Part shown: positions 7,916-15,619 of the stretch, piece after piece
Position numbering within the stretch: the stretch's first letter is position 1
Layout: every line of letters begins with the position of its first letter
Source of the DNA: Pusillimonas noertemannii
GTDB taxonomy: Bacteria > Pseudomonadota > Gammaproteobacteria > Burkholderiales > Burkholderiaceae_B
Direction of reading: 5' to 3'
DNA length: 64,000 nucleotides
NCBI RefSeq assembly: GCF_003096595.1
Contig: NZ_QEKO01000002.1
Location: forward strand, 373,064 to 437,063
Translations under genes and position numbers: made by a program
The notes under the pieces: generated by a model
What the model saw: the letters and a program-made list of their open reading frames with translations, nothing else
Databases searched by the model: none
Told to the model about the DNA's origin: nothing

Positions 7916-8326
7916 ATGCAAACCATTGGGGAAAGACTGAAGAGTGAGCGCGACCGCTTGGGTCTCTCGCAGCTTGAGATGTGCGCGCTGACGGGAGTAA
8001 GCCGGAAAACCCAGTTCAACTACGAGAATGGCGAGCGGTTCCCCGATGCTCTCTACCTAGAAACGCTCATGAAGAAGGGGCTCGATGTTCTTTATGTTCT
8101 ATCAGGCGACCGGATGGAGGAGGCTCACGCCGCATCTACAACACCAATCGACGAAGAGCTGCTCTCGCAGATTATTGAGGGCATGGAGTTATTGCTGACG
8201 AAGATGCATAAGAGTCTTTCCGCAGGAAAGAAAGCCCGCGCCATCGTGATGTTGTACCGCTCTTTTTCCTCCCAGCAGCACATTGATTCAGACACGATCC
8301 GTCAGGTTATCGAGCTCGCAGCGTAG
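7916..8326 (+). CDS. XRE-family prophage repressor
   Basis: 136 residues. The N-terminus (ERLKSERDRLGLSQLEMCAL, then TGVSRKTQFNYENGER) is a classic Cro/CI-type helix-turn-helix, followed by a GLDVLYVLSGDRM segment common in bacterial XRE proteins and a helical C-terminal part. It reads away from the transposition operon and is preceded by operator-like GGGTAA repeats, so it is the likely lysogeny repressor. Nine bases separate it from the next rightward gene, suggesting co-transcription of the accessory genes in the lysogen. Confidence 0.82.
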   Translation: MQTIGERLKSERDRLGLSQLEMCALTGVSRKTQFNYENGERFPDALYLETLMKKGLDVLYVLSGDRMEEAHAASTTPIDEELLSQIIEGMELLLTKMHKSLSAGKKARAIVMLYRSFSSQQHIDSDTIRQVIELAA

Positions 8327-8334
8327 GAGAAACC

Positions 8335-9132
8335 ATGACAAATACAAAGTCGAACATCATTCGCTTTCCTGTAGTAGGCCGGTCGTCGAAGAAGCCTGAC
8401 ACACCTTCACCAGGCGCTGCTTTTCTGGATGCTGTGAAGATGATCCAGGATGCACCTGCGTTACCTTCCAACAAGACACGAAGGGGAAAGTCTCTTCCAT
8501 CGCAGTCCGTAGAGGGCGATAACAATACGCAGGTCGCTGGGGAAAGGGTGGTTCACCAGTCAATCAAGGGCAGCGGTAACGTGCAGATTGGCGGTGCGGT
8601 TGGTCGCGTGACGGTACACGCCAACAAAGCGCCGAGAATTGAGATAGCCGCCCCATTTGGATCTATAGGGGCCGACCCCGCTTTCAGGGCACGTATAGAA
8701 AGCCTAATCAAGCAGATTAACGAATACCGCCACAAGCGCCTTGGTAAATCGTTCAAGTTTGGCGCTCTATACGGAGAACTAGCAAAGGCATTTGGTCTTG
8801 CTCCGAAGAGCTGGAGGGATATCTGGCTATTTGACGAATCAATGGCGCCTGAAGTCATCCATTGGCTAGAGGCGAAGCTCAATAACACTCAGCAGGGACG
8901 AATTGATAGGGCAGCTAGAGGTGAAGCCTACATGCACACGCGCGGCCATCTCTTCAAAATCGAAACGGACTACTTGGCTCAATTGGGTTGGAATGACGAC
9001 TATGCGACGATGCAGCGCGAGATTGTTACCGGCAAGGAATCGCGGCGACACATGACGGATGCAGAGTTTCGCCACTGGGTGGGCTATCTTCGCAGGGCAT
9101 TGGAGGCTATGTATGGCGAATCAACAAATTGA
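8335..9132 (+). CDS. Prophage accessory protein with GxxNxQxG repeats, function unknown
   Basis: 265 residues. A disordered basic N-terminus is followed by two copies of one motif, SVEGDNNTQVAG (58-69) and SIKGSGNVQIGG (76-87). The C-terminal 165 residues are helical (KRLGKSFKFGALYGELAKAF, IHWLEAKLNN, FRHWVGYLRRALEAM) and faintly recall the ORF6C-type domain of phage antirepressor proteins, but that is weak. It lies 9 bases after the repressor and overlaps the start of a second gene with the same motif, so the pair probably works together and is expressed in the lysogen. No enzymatic motif is visible. Lysogenic conversion or superinfection immunity is a guess from position. Confidence 0.6.
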   Translation: MTNTKSNIIRFPVVGRSSKKPDTPSPGAAFLDAVKMIQDAPALPSNKTRRGKSLPSQSVEGDNNTQVAGERVVHQSIKGSGNVQIGGAVGRVTVHANKAPRIEIAAPFGSIGADPAFRARIESLIKQINEYRHKRLGKSFKFGALYGELAKAFGLAPKSWRDIWLFDESMAPEVIHWLEAKLNNTQQGRIDRAARGEAYMHTRGHLFKIETDYLAQLGWNDDYATMQREIVTGKESRRHMTDAEFRHWVGYLRRALEAMYGESTN

Positions 9133-9502
9133 AGGGAACAACAACGTCCAGGTAGGAAGGCTAGATGGGGATTTGATCGTTGAGCCGCCGACGCCCTTCA
9201 TGCGTGAGGATGATCCCAATGTTGTTCCTTGCCCATTTCAGTGCGGTCAGCGCACCTGGTGGAATGCACCGGGGTGCTGGAACTGCGGACGGCCTGTGTT
9301 AGCCTTCTTTCAGCAGCAGGCCCGTAATGCTCAAAAGGAACGACTTACCAAGGCGGCTGTGATATCCGGCCTTATTGGTTTGGTACTAGCTATGGGCAGT
9401 CAATACCTTCCGAGCGGTATCAGTGGCGTTGCTCTGGTTGTCGGTGTCTTGGGAATACTCGGATTTGCGGCCCTTGGCTCCCAGGCTGACAGACTGAAAT
9501 GA
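9113..9502 (+). CDS. Prophage accessory zinc-ribbon membrane protein with GxNNxQVG motif
   Basis: 129 residues from an ATG at 9113 that overlaps the upstream gene by 20 bases. The N-terminus carries QIEGNNNVQVG (5-15), the same motif as its neighbour. Cys40, Cys44, Cys55 and Cys58 form a CX3C-X10-CX2C zinc-ribbon-like knuckle. Two hydrophobic segments at about 82-98 and 102-120 should be membrane helices, with a short basic tail. The layout (motif, zinc ribbon, two-helix anchor) suggests an inner-membrane protein partnering the soluble protein encoded before it. No known family is recognised. Confidence 0.6.
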   Translation: MANQQIEGNNNVQVGRLDGDLIVEPPTPFMREDDPNVVPCPFQCGQRTWWNAPGCWNCGRPVLAFFQQQARNAQKERLTKAAVISGLIGLVLAMGSQYLPSGISGVALVVGVLGILGFAALGSQADRLK

Positions 9503-9546
9503 CGGACTAAGTGAAAGGTTTGCACGGGAACTCGCAGCAGCCGGAG

Positions 9547-9592
9547 TTTCGCCAATCGTTTCGCCAATGCTTCGCCAATCGTTTCGTCAATG
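9547..9592 (+). repeat. Four tandem TTCGCCAAT repeats with 11-12 bp period
   Basis: TTTCGCCAATCG (9547), TTTCGCCAATGC (9559), TTCGCCAATCG (9571) and TTTCGTCAATGG (9582) follow one another with a period of 11-12 bases, about one helical turn. Such phasing suggests a protein-binding array. It lies 45 bases after the last prophage gene, inside the presumed end region, so transposase-end binding or a replication/packaging role are possible. Confidence 0.7.
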
Positions 9593-9680
9593 GCCCTTTT
9601 TACCACCATGCGAAATAAAATCCGCCTTCAAAGCCTCCGAACAACCCGCTTCGATTCGTTTAAACTCACTTAAACCCGCA

Positions 9681-9720
9681 TTTTCCGGATTAATTATGGG
9701 CTTCTTTTCCGGAATAATTA
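9681..9720 (+). repeat. Direct repeat TTTTCCGGAWTAATTA, two copies, 24 bp apart
   Basis: TTTTCCGGATTAATTA (9681-9696) and TTTTCCGGAATAATTA (9705-9720) differ at one position and start 24 bases apart. Paired direct repeats close to the terminus are typical of transposase binding sites at ends of Mu-like elements. The boundary of the element is then expected within a few tens of bases to the right. The repeats are seen; the role is inferred. Confidence 0.6.
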
Positions 9721-9935
9721 AATCCCTCCCAGAAGCGAACGGAGGTGGGCGCGATTTTACTCGATTCGCTCCGGCCGCCTCGGCCGGGCGCCACGGCGCC
9801 GGCACTTGCCTGGCATGAAGAAAAGACCCCTATTTGACTCAGGAATGGGGATGCCCGCGCTGGCCTCCCCCGGCAGGGGCCTTTGAGTACGCCGTGTATC
9901 TAGCGCAGACTGAGAGCGCCCCGAAAGCGGCCTGC

Positions 9936-10757
9936 TTACTTGAAGAGACTGTTCAGTTCTTTGCCCGTGGGCCCGCCGGAACCAAACGCGAACTTCCCTT
10001 CTTCAGCGATGCCCCGGGCCGCCTGGTAGAAGCCCGTCCACGCCGCCCGCGCCAGGGCGCCGCCAACGCTGATGCGCCGCACGCCCAGTTGGGCAAGGTC
10101 TTTGACCGTAAGCTCGGTATCCCAGCCTATCAGTACATTCACGGGCTTGGGGGTCACGGCTTGGACCACGGCCTTGACCTGCTCGGCGGTTTTTATGGCC
10201 GGCGCATACAGACAATCGGCGCCCGCCTCGGAATAGGCCTTCAAGCGGGCGATGGCGTCGTCAAGATCGGGCACCCCCACGAAGAAGTTCTCGGCACGGC
10301 CCACCAGCAAGGTGTCGCCCCCCGCCTTGTCGATGGCGGCCCGGGCCACGCTGATACGCCTTGCCGCCTCTTCGATATCCATGAGGGGCGATTGCGGGTT
10401 GCCGGTGGCGTCCTCTAAAGAGAAGCCGGCCACGCCGGTTTCAATGGCCAGCAGCACGCTTTCTTCGACACCGGCCGCGGTGTCGGCAAAGCCGCTTTCG
10501 AAGTCGGCATTGACGGGCAGGTCTACGGCTTCAACCATGAAGCGCATATGCGCCAGCACCTCGTCGCGCGGCAAGCCGCCGTCGGGCTTGCCATTGGACC
10601 AGGCATAGCCCGAACTGGTGGTGGCCAGGGCCTTGAAGCCCATCGATGCCAGCATCCTGGCGCTGCCGGCGTCCCAGGGGTTGGGAATGACGAAGCAACC
10701 TGATTGGTGAAGCTGCCGAAATGCCTTGCGTTTCTCGCTTGCTGTGGAACCGGACAT
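9936..10757 (-). CDS. Isocitrate lyase/PEP mutase family protein
   Basis: 273 residues. NPWDAGSARM (26-35) and NADFESGF (83-90) are the metal/substrate motifs of the PEP mutase/isocitrate lyase superfamily, a TIM barrel that cleaves or forms C-C or C-P bonds on 2-oxo or 2-methyl acids. Members of this length without the KKCGH lyase signature are often carboxyphosphonoenolpyruvate-mutase-like or oxaloacetate-acting; the substrate cannot be told. The ATG at 10757 was chosen because the longer frame overlaps the divergent YchJ gene. First host gene beside the prophage end. Confidence 0.82.
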   Translation of the reverse strand: MSGSTASEKRKAFRQLHQSGCFVIPNPWDAGSARMLASMGFKALATTSSGYAWSNGKPDGGLPRDEVLAHMRFMVEAVDLPVNADFESGFADTAAGVEESVLLAIETGVAGFSLEDATGNPQSPLMDIEEAARRISVARAAIDKAGGDTLLVGRAENFFVGVPDLDDAIARLKAYSEAGADCLYAPAIKTAEQVKAVVQAVTPKPVNVLIGWDTELTVKDLAQLGVRRISVGGALARAAWTGFYQAARGIAEEGKFAFGSGGPTGKELNSLFK

Positions 10758-10832
10758 TACACCCTCCGAAGTGGAATGAATAATCAGCTGCCTTGCTAAT
10801 GTAGCGCAATCCATCGCCTGTATTATGGCGGC

Positions 10833-11237
10833 ATGAAGAAAACAGCGAAATCGCCGGTCCTTGCACCCTGCCCTTGCGGCGGCGCCGCGGGCTATGAAGC
10901 CTGCTGCGGACGCTGGCATCGCGGCCCGCAACGCCTGATGGCGCCCGATGCGCAAACATTGATGCGCTCGCGCTATACCGCCTTCGTGCTGGACGAACTC
11001 GACTACCTGCTGGAAACCTGGCACGCCAGCACCCGGCCAGCCAGCCTGCAGGCGAACCCGCCGGGCACGAAGTGGCTGGGCCTGGAGGTGCGCCGCCATG
11101 AATGCCAGGACGCCGAGCACGCCACGGTCGAGTTCATCGCCCGTTCACGCCATAGCGGGCGGGCATCCCGGCTGCACGAGACCAGCCGCTTCGTTCGTGA
11201 AGACGGAAGGTGGTTTTATGTGAATGGGGATTTTTGA
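10833..11237 (+). CDS. YchJ-family (UPF0225) SEC-C motif protein
   Basis: 134 residues. PCPCGG at 12-17 with Cys24/Cys25-Gly-Arg-Trp-His makes the SEC-C-like zinc motif of YchJ proteins, followed by LMRSRYTAFVLDELDYLLET (about 43-62), the conserved central helix, and a beta-rich C-terminus ending in RWFYVNGDF. The family is widespread in proteobacteria and has no settled function. It is divergent from the PEP-mutase-like gene, with 75 bases between them. Confidence 0.85.
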   Translation: MKKTAKSPVLAPCPCGGAAGYEACCGRWHRGPQRLMAPDAQTLMRSRYTAFVLDELDYLLETWHASTRPASLQANPPGTKWLGLEVRRHECQDAEHATVEFIARSRHSGRASRLHETSRFVREDGRWFYVNGDF

Positions 11238-11277
11238 CGCGCTGCCGCCGCTAGTGTCCTGTTTGGTTAATTATGTG

Positions 11278-12066
11278 CTAGGTATCAAAAACGCCGCGCG
11301 CGAACTCTCCGGGGGTTACCCCCGTGTGTTCCCTGAAAATGGCAATGAAGGACGACAGGCTTTCATAGCCGCAAGCCAAAGCGACGTCTGTGATGCGGTC
11401 GCCCCGTTCGAGCAGGGGCAGTGCATGAATGAGGCGGGCTCGCTGGCGCCAAAGCCGAAAGCCCAGGCCTGTTTCCTGCTGGAAGCGGCGCGTGAGGGTC
11501 TTGGTGGAAACGCCAAGCGACGCGCTCAGGTCTTCAAGGCTGAATTCGGTGGAAGGATGGTGCTGCATGCGCAGGCAGATGCGTCGCAGCTGAGGGTCGG
11601 ACGGCCAGGGCAGGATGAGTCCGGCTTCGGAACAGTCTGACAACTGGTCGACCAGCACCTGCACCAGGCGCCCGTGGCGGCCGCTTTCATCGTAGTCGAG
11701 CGGAAGCGTGCAGAATTCGCGGATCAGCTCATGCATCAGGGGGCTGATCGAGAGCACACAGCAATGGTCCCATTGCAGCCCAAAGACCTGTGTGTCGAGA
11801 TACAGGCTGCGCACGACGGCATTGGACGTGCGGCGCACACGGTGCAGGATGCCCGGCGGAATCCATACGCCCCGTTGCGGCAAGGCGATGAAACGGGCGT
11901 CGGGCGTCCATACCTGCAAATACCCTTCGGTGGCGTATGAAAGCTGCCCCCAGGCATGGCGGTGCCGCCCGGGAAAAACAAGGTTGGGCGGGGTGCTGAA
12001 ATGCCCGGTGAGCGGGCGGGGCAGGGACTCGAACTGCGCCCATCTGTCCGTTCGCGAATAGTTCAT
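11278..12066 (-). CDS. AraC-family transcriptional regulator
   Basis: 262 residues. The N-terminal half is a cupin-type sensor (HRHAWGQLSYATEGYLQVWT, then GVWIPPGILHRVR). The C-terminal AraC domain has two helix-turn-helices, with FSLEDLSASLGVSTKTLTRR near residue 175 and the signature ITDVALACGYESLSSFIAIF near 225, then TGVTPGEFA. It is divergently transcribed from the SBF-like transporter and probably controls it. A palindrome GTTTACCGCTAAAC lies just upstream of its start. Confidence 0.88.
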   Translation of the reverse strand: MNYSRTDRWAQFESLPRPLTGHFSTPPNLVFPGRHRHAWGQLSYATEGYLQVWTPDARFIALPQRGVWIPPGILHRVRRTSNAVVRSLYLDTQVFGLQWDHCCVLSISPLMHELIREFCTLPLDYDESGRHGRLVQVLVDQLSDCSEAGLILPWPSDPQLRRICLRMQHHPSTEFSLEDLSASLGVSTKTLTRRFQQETGLGFRLWRQRARLIHALPLLERGDRITDVALACGYESLSSFIAIFREHTGVTPGEFARGVFDT

Positions 12067-12070
12067 AGCT

Positions 12071-12084
12071 GTTTACCGCTAAAC
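12071..12084. promoter_or_regulatory. Palindrome in AraC/transporter divergent region
   Basis: GTTTACCGCTAAAC has 5-bp arms (GTTTA/TAAAC) around CCGC. It sits 5 bases upstream of the AraC regulator start and about 60 bases before the transporter gene. It could be an operator for autoregulation; a single short palindrome is weak evidence. Confidence 0.3.
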
Positions 12085-12145
12085 GTAAGTTTCATCATAG
12101 CTTAAGCTTGGTTCTGGACCAACATCAAAGAGCGCAGGAACGGCC

Positions 12146-13168
12146 ATGGCCGCCAAATTACATTTGCTTTTCGACCGCTTCACCCTCAGTCTCGTGGCCG
12201 TGGTGGCGGCGGCATCCTTCTTTCCCGCCCACGGCCAAGGGGCGGTGGTTTTCGAGTGGATAACCACCTTTGCCATCGCCTTGCTGTTTTTCCTGCACGG
12301 CGCCAAGCTTTCTCGCCAAGCCATCATCGCCGGGGCCATGCACTGGCGGCTGCATGCCTTGATCTTCGTCTGGACCTTCGTGGTGTTCCCCCTTCTGGGT
12401 TGGGCGGCGTATCCGGTTCTGGTGCCCTTGGTCGGCGAGCCCCTTGCAGTGGGGGTAGTCTACCTGTGCGTATTGCCCGGCACCGTGCAGTCGGCCATTG
12501 CCTTCACCTCGATCGCGCGCGGAAACGTGCCCGCCGCCGTATGCGCGGCCTCGGCCTCAAGCCTTATTGGAATCCTGATTACGCCCTTGCTGCTCAGGCT
12601 CATCCTGGGCACGGACACCTCTGCGCTCAGCAACAGCGCGCTCATCACCGCCATCGAGAAGATCAGCCTGCAGATCCTGCTGCCTTTCGTGGTGGGCCAT
12701 CTTGCACGGCCCCTTGTCGGACGCTGGATGGATGCACACCGCAAACTGGTGCTTACAGTGGACCGCAGCTCGATCCTGCTGGTGGTGTACACGGCGTTCA
12801 GCGAGTCGGTGGTGGGCGGCCTATGGAAGACGGTGGACGCCGTTTCGCTGGGCTGGCTTGTGGCCGCGTGCTGCGTGCTGCTGGCCGTGGTGCTGGTCGG
12901 CAACATGTGGTCCACCCGCCGCCTGGGCTTCGGACGCGCGGACGAGATCACGATTGTTTTCTGCGGCTCGAAGAAAAGCCTGGCGACGGGCGTGCCCATG
13001 GCGGGCGTGCTGTTTGGCGCAAGCGCAGTGGGCCCGGTACTGCTGCCGCTCATGATTTTCCACCAGATCCAGCTCATGGTTTGCGCGATGCTGGCGCAAA
13101 GATACCCCCGTGCTGAAGAAGGAGACGACATCGCACAGGCTAAGAGGCCCGCGACACAGGCCCGATAA
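12146..13168 (+). CDS. SBF-like (YfeH/bile acid:sodium symporter family) transporter
   Basis: 340 residues with about ten hydrophobic segments. The region FALLFFLHGAKLS-like (LLFFLHGAKLS, near 48-58), VLPGTVQSAIAFTSIARGN (about 110-128) and SKKSLATGVPMAG (about 277-289) are hallmarks of the SBF-like YfeH branch of the bile-acid/sodium symporter superfamily. It should be an inner-membrane secondary carrier for an organic anion; the substrate is unknown. The AraC regulator is divergent from it, 79 bases away. Confidence 0.85.
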   Translation: MAAKLHLLFDRFTLSLVAVVAAASFFPAHGQGAVVFEWITTFAIALLFFLHGAKLSRQAIIAGAMHWRLHALIFVWTFVVFPLLGWAAYPVLVPLVGEPLAVGVVYLCVLPGTVQSAIAFTSIARGNVPAAVCAASASSLIGILITPLLLRLILGTDTSALSNSALITAIEKISLQILLPFVVGHLARPLVGRWMDAHRKLVLTVDRSSILLVVYTAFSESVVGGLWKTVDAVSLGWLVAACCVLLAVVLVGNMWSTRRLGFGRADEITIVFCGSKKSLATGVPMAGVLFGASAVGPVLLPLMIFHQIQLMVCAMLAQRYPRAEEGDDIAQAKRPATQAR

Positions 13169-13321
13169 TCGAATCGTATAGCCCTCCGGTCATGCATGTC
13201 GTACCGTAACCTCGGAAACTACGCGCGGTAATTCCGTCTCCTTTTGCACCACCGGCCTCGATACTTTGGGTAGCCTGTCTGCATGCTGTCTGTGCAGCGC
13301 ATTTGAACCCGAAGAGGCCTT

Positions 13322-13747
13322 ATGACACTTCTTGCCCGCATCAATAAACTGAAGAACACCGTTCTGCACGCGCAAAATCTTGACGAAGCCTGGATGGAAT
13401 TCTTCGACCTCACGGTGCATCCAGACTTCATGAAGCAGTCTGTGCCATGCCAGCTTGAGAACCTTCATTTCATACTGGACCAAATCGGCAAAAGCGTGAT
13501 GCCGGGCGGTGCAGGCAAGCTTCGGGCGGCGCCGATAGTCAGGTGCAAGGGTACCGACTTCTACCATGGCGCCCTAGAGGCGGGCGACAAGCCCGGCGCC
13601 TTTATCTACTTCGACGACGCGGGCGTGGGCATGGCGGCCTTCGTCGCATACGGCGCCAAGACCGAGCTATGCCGATTCACCGCCACCCTGGTCAACAGCC
13701 CGCATTGTTTCGTGCCGGCCGCGGATGGTTCGCCGGCCACGCATTGA
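13322..13747 (+). CDS. Conserved-looking hypothetical protein
   Basis: 141 residues beginning MTLLARINKLKNTVLHAQNL, with a ribosome-binding site (GAAGAGG) ahead of the ATG. The N-terminal half is helical; the C-terminal half is beta-rich (GAFIYFDDAGVGMAAFVAYG, then TELCRFTATLV). No signal peptide, membrane helix or catalytic motif is evident. GC content and codon use match the host. I do not recognise the family. Confidence 0.6.
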   Translation: MTLLARINKLKNTVLHAQNLDEAWMEFFDLTVHPDFMKQSVPCQLENLHFILDQIGKSVMPGGAGKLRAAPIVRCKGTDFYHGALEAGDKPGAFIYFDDAGVGMAAFVAYGAKTELCRFTATLVNSPHCFVPAADGSPATH

Positions 13748-13898
13748 TCGCATTCAGCCGGCGGGCAAAACCCACCTTCAAGAGGGAAATCAACCCTTCC
13801 TGCCTTTCCATGAGCCACCCTTATACCGGCATCTCCGCGGACATTGCATAAGACATGCATATTTAGCTAGACTAGATCAAGCGTACATGGAGGCTGAT

Positions 13899-13955
13899 AT
13901 GCTGCTCGTAAATATGCTGCAAGCCAAATTCACCCTTTATAGGCGATCACCGTAA
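13899..13955 (+). pseudogene. Remnant of a Phd/YefM-type antitoxin gene
   Basis: The short frame MLLVNMLQAKFTLYRRSP resembles the conserved N-terminus of Phd-family antitoxins (VNMLEAKTxLSxL) and then stops. Just upstream lies TTAGCTAGACTAG (13863-13875), similar to the operator repeats common before toxin-antitoxin operons. No antitoxin body or toxin follows; the NUDIX gene starts 22 bases later. It is best read as a deletion remnant. The match is short, so confidence is limited. Confidence 0.4.
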
Positions 13956-13977
13956 GCTTCTCGAGCAGGCAAGAAAG

Positions 13978-14412
13978 ATGACCACTGCCCTTGGCCAACC
14001 CCAATCCACTCTTCACATCGCAACAGCCTGCTTCATCAATTCCGCCAACGCCTTGCTGGTGGTCCGAAAGCGAGGCACAACAATGTGGATGCTGCCCGGC
14101 GGCAAGCTGGACGCGGGTGAAACTGCCGAACAAGCACTGGTGCGTGAAGTCGGCGAAGAGCTTCAGGTTTCCCTAAGCCCGAACGACATTTCATTTCTTG
14201 GCAGTTTTCAGGCCGCGGCAGCCAACGAGCCTGATACACGGGTAAGCGCCAATGTATTCCGGGCGCGGCTTCCAGACGGACAGCGGTTCAGCCTGGCGGC
14301 AGAGATAGAAGCTACCGATTGGCTTTCCCTGGACATGCCCGTTCCAGCTACAGTTGCCCCGCTGCTTCGGGAACACATTATTCCTGTGCTGCAGACGGCG
14401 GCATTGAAGTAG
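13978..14412 (+). CDS. NUDIX hydrolase
   Basis: 144 residues. The Nudix box GGKLDAGETAEQALVREVGE plus EL (41-62) fits GX5EX7REUXEEXGU. Upstream strands (ALLVVRKRGTTMWMLPGG) and the downstream FRARLPDGQRFSLAAEIEAT region complete a standard single-domain Nudix fold. It should hydrolyse a nucleoside-diphosphate-linked substrate, perhaps an oxidised nucleotide or ADP-sugar; specificity cannot be read. Its 3' end overlaps the convergent DTW gene by 35 bases. Confidence 0.88.
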   Translation: MTTALGQPQSTLHIATACFINSANALLVVRKRGTTMWMLPGGKLDAGETAEQALVREVGEELQVSLSPNDISFLGSFQAAAANEPDTRVSANVFRARLPDGQRFSLAAEIEATDWLSLDMPVPATVAPLLREHIIPVLQTAALK

Positions 14413-15106
14413 GAAGCGAAGTACCGGAAATCTGTTTCGCCGTTCTGAGCGAATAATTCCGCTCGTACACCTCTTCCCCCATCGCCTCTATCTGCTGCTG
14501 CACCAGCACCTTGAATGGTGCGAGCAAACGCTGGAAATCCTGACCGGGCTCCAGCATAGACAAACTGCGCGATATGGCTTCAATAGTGGAAACGGCGGCC
14601 GGCTCGCTGGCCTTGCGTACTCTGTATTCAGAAGGCTCGCCGGGGGGAAGGCCGAGGCGGGGCAAGGTGTTCAGCACAGGGTTCAGCTGGACGATCTTGC
14701 GTGCCTTGCGCCAGGTTCCGTCGGGCACGATAAGTAATGCCGGCCCACCCTCGGCAAATGCACTCGGCCACTCTGCCTCGCTCGACCGGGGACGGCTTTG
14801 CAGCTCGGGCCGAGGCCGGCCCTCATCTTTCTCGGGGAACAATAACAGAGCCCGACCGATGGAGGCCACTATGCCATCCAGTTGGGGAAAATGTTCGCCC
14901 ACGAGCAGTTCCGCATGCTCCAGGCCCAACACCGCCAGCCGCGCGGTGTTCAAGGGGTGCTTGGCCTCGTCGGGATGCTGCAGGACCAACACACGCGTAC
15001 GGTTGGAAATGCTTGGTATATGCGTGCAAAGGCAATGCGACAAGGGACGTTGGCACCGGGTACACCGGCGCCGAGGTCGTTTCTTCTGTATGGGCATAGG
15101 CCCCAT
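14378..15106 (-). CDS. DTW-domain tRNA-uridine aminocarboxypropyltransferase-like protein
   Basis: 242 residues from the chosen ATG at 15106 (alternatives 15097 and 15145). An N-terminal zinc motif CTRCQRPLSHCLC is followed by RVLVLQHPDEAKHPLNTARL, and the DTW signature appears as PDGTWRKARK. These proteins (TapT/TuaA type) transfer the 3-amino-3-carboxypropyl group of S-adenosylmethionine to a tRNA uridine (acp3U). Length and order of motifs fit the family. A Pro/Ser-rich tail after the domain is less conserved. Confidence 0.82.
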   Translation of the reverse strand: MGPMPIQKKRPRRRCTRCQRPLSHCLCTHIPSISNRTRVLVLQHPDEAKHPLNTARLAVLGLEHAELLVGEHFPQLDGIVASIGRALLLFPEKDEGRPRPELQSRPRSSEAEWPSAFAEGGPALLIVPDGTWRKARKIVQLNPVLNTLPRLGLPPGEPSEYRVRKASEPAAVSTIEAISRSLSMLEPGQDFQRLLAPFKVLVQQQIEAMGEEVYERNYSLRTAKQISGTSLPTSMPPSAAQE

Positions 15107-15196
15107 TTTACGAGATCGGGCAAGCCGCTGAAGGGCTCCATACAACAGAGGAATAGCCTGCAGCCAGCCTGCCTAACGCCGCAAATGCAGTACGCA

Positions 15197-15604
15197 TCAG
15201 CCTTCTATGCGAAACCCCCTCGAATCGATTTTGACATCGGGCTTGTAGTTCACAATACGCTCGGATGAAATGTGGATGCCCAGCAATTGGGTCACCTCGG
15301 TCGGACTTGTGGTGAAAGCATGCCAAACCCCGGGGTGCAACTCGACTGTGTCGCCCTTCTTCGCCACCACGGTCTGTACGCCGTCGTCTTCGATCCGGAA
15401 CTCCGCCGAACCCTCGAGAACGATCAGATACTCGATATACGGATGGCAGTGAAAGGGCACATCGTAGCCCGGCTGGCAAGTCTGCAACGCAGTGCGAATC
15501 GGCGTACTCTGCCGGGCGTCTCCGATCAGCACCCGCAAGTCGCTTTTTGGGCCATAGGACACGTATTCCGCATCCTCGATCCGTCTTACTTTGAACCCGT
15601 TCAC
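15197..15604 (-). CDS. Cupin-domain protein
   Basis: 135 residues starting at GTG (15604) behind AAGGAGAAGG. The fold is a single conserved beta-barrel with PFHCHPYIEYLIVLEGSAEF (metal-binding His-x-His and Glu) and a second motif GVWHAFTTSP. It probably binds a metal and acts as a small-molecule isomerase, decarboxylase or sensor. It lies 15 bases downstream of an ABC solute-binding protein gene on the same strand, suggesting it handles the imported substrate. Confidence 0.75.
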   Translation of the reverse strand: MNGFKVRRIEDAEYVSYGPKSDLRVLIGDARQSTPIRTALQTCQPGYDVPFHCHPYIEYLIVLEGSAEFRIEDDGVQTVVAKKGDTVELHPGVWHAFTTSPTEVTQLLGIHISSERIVNYKPDVKIDSRGFRIEG

Positions 15605-15619
15605 GTCCTTCTCCTTCTG

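Larger units (their letters stand above)
9503..9935. other. Non-coding prophage end/host junction region
   Basis: No convincing gene. It holds four tandem TTCGCCAAT-type repeats (9547-9592), a pair of TTTAAAC/CTTAAAC elements (about 9658-9675), two near-identical 16-bp repeats (9681-9696, 9705-9720) and two GC-rich hairpins (9772-9801). Base composition changes from phage-like to host-like around 9730-9770. The prophage end therefore most likely lies in this stretch, but I cannot fix the exact terminal dinucleotide without the other end. Confidence 0.55.

Noticed and set aside
9772-9801. GC-rich hairpins CCGGCCG-CCT-CGGCCGG and GGCGCC-AC-GGCGCC
   Set aside because: No following T-run on either strand, so not called as a terminator; could be chance in GC-rich host DNA.
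9567-9818. Two overlapping small frames in the prophage end region
   Set aside because: They cover tandem repeats and hairpins and lack ribosome-binding sites and recognisable domains.
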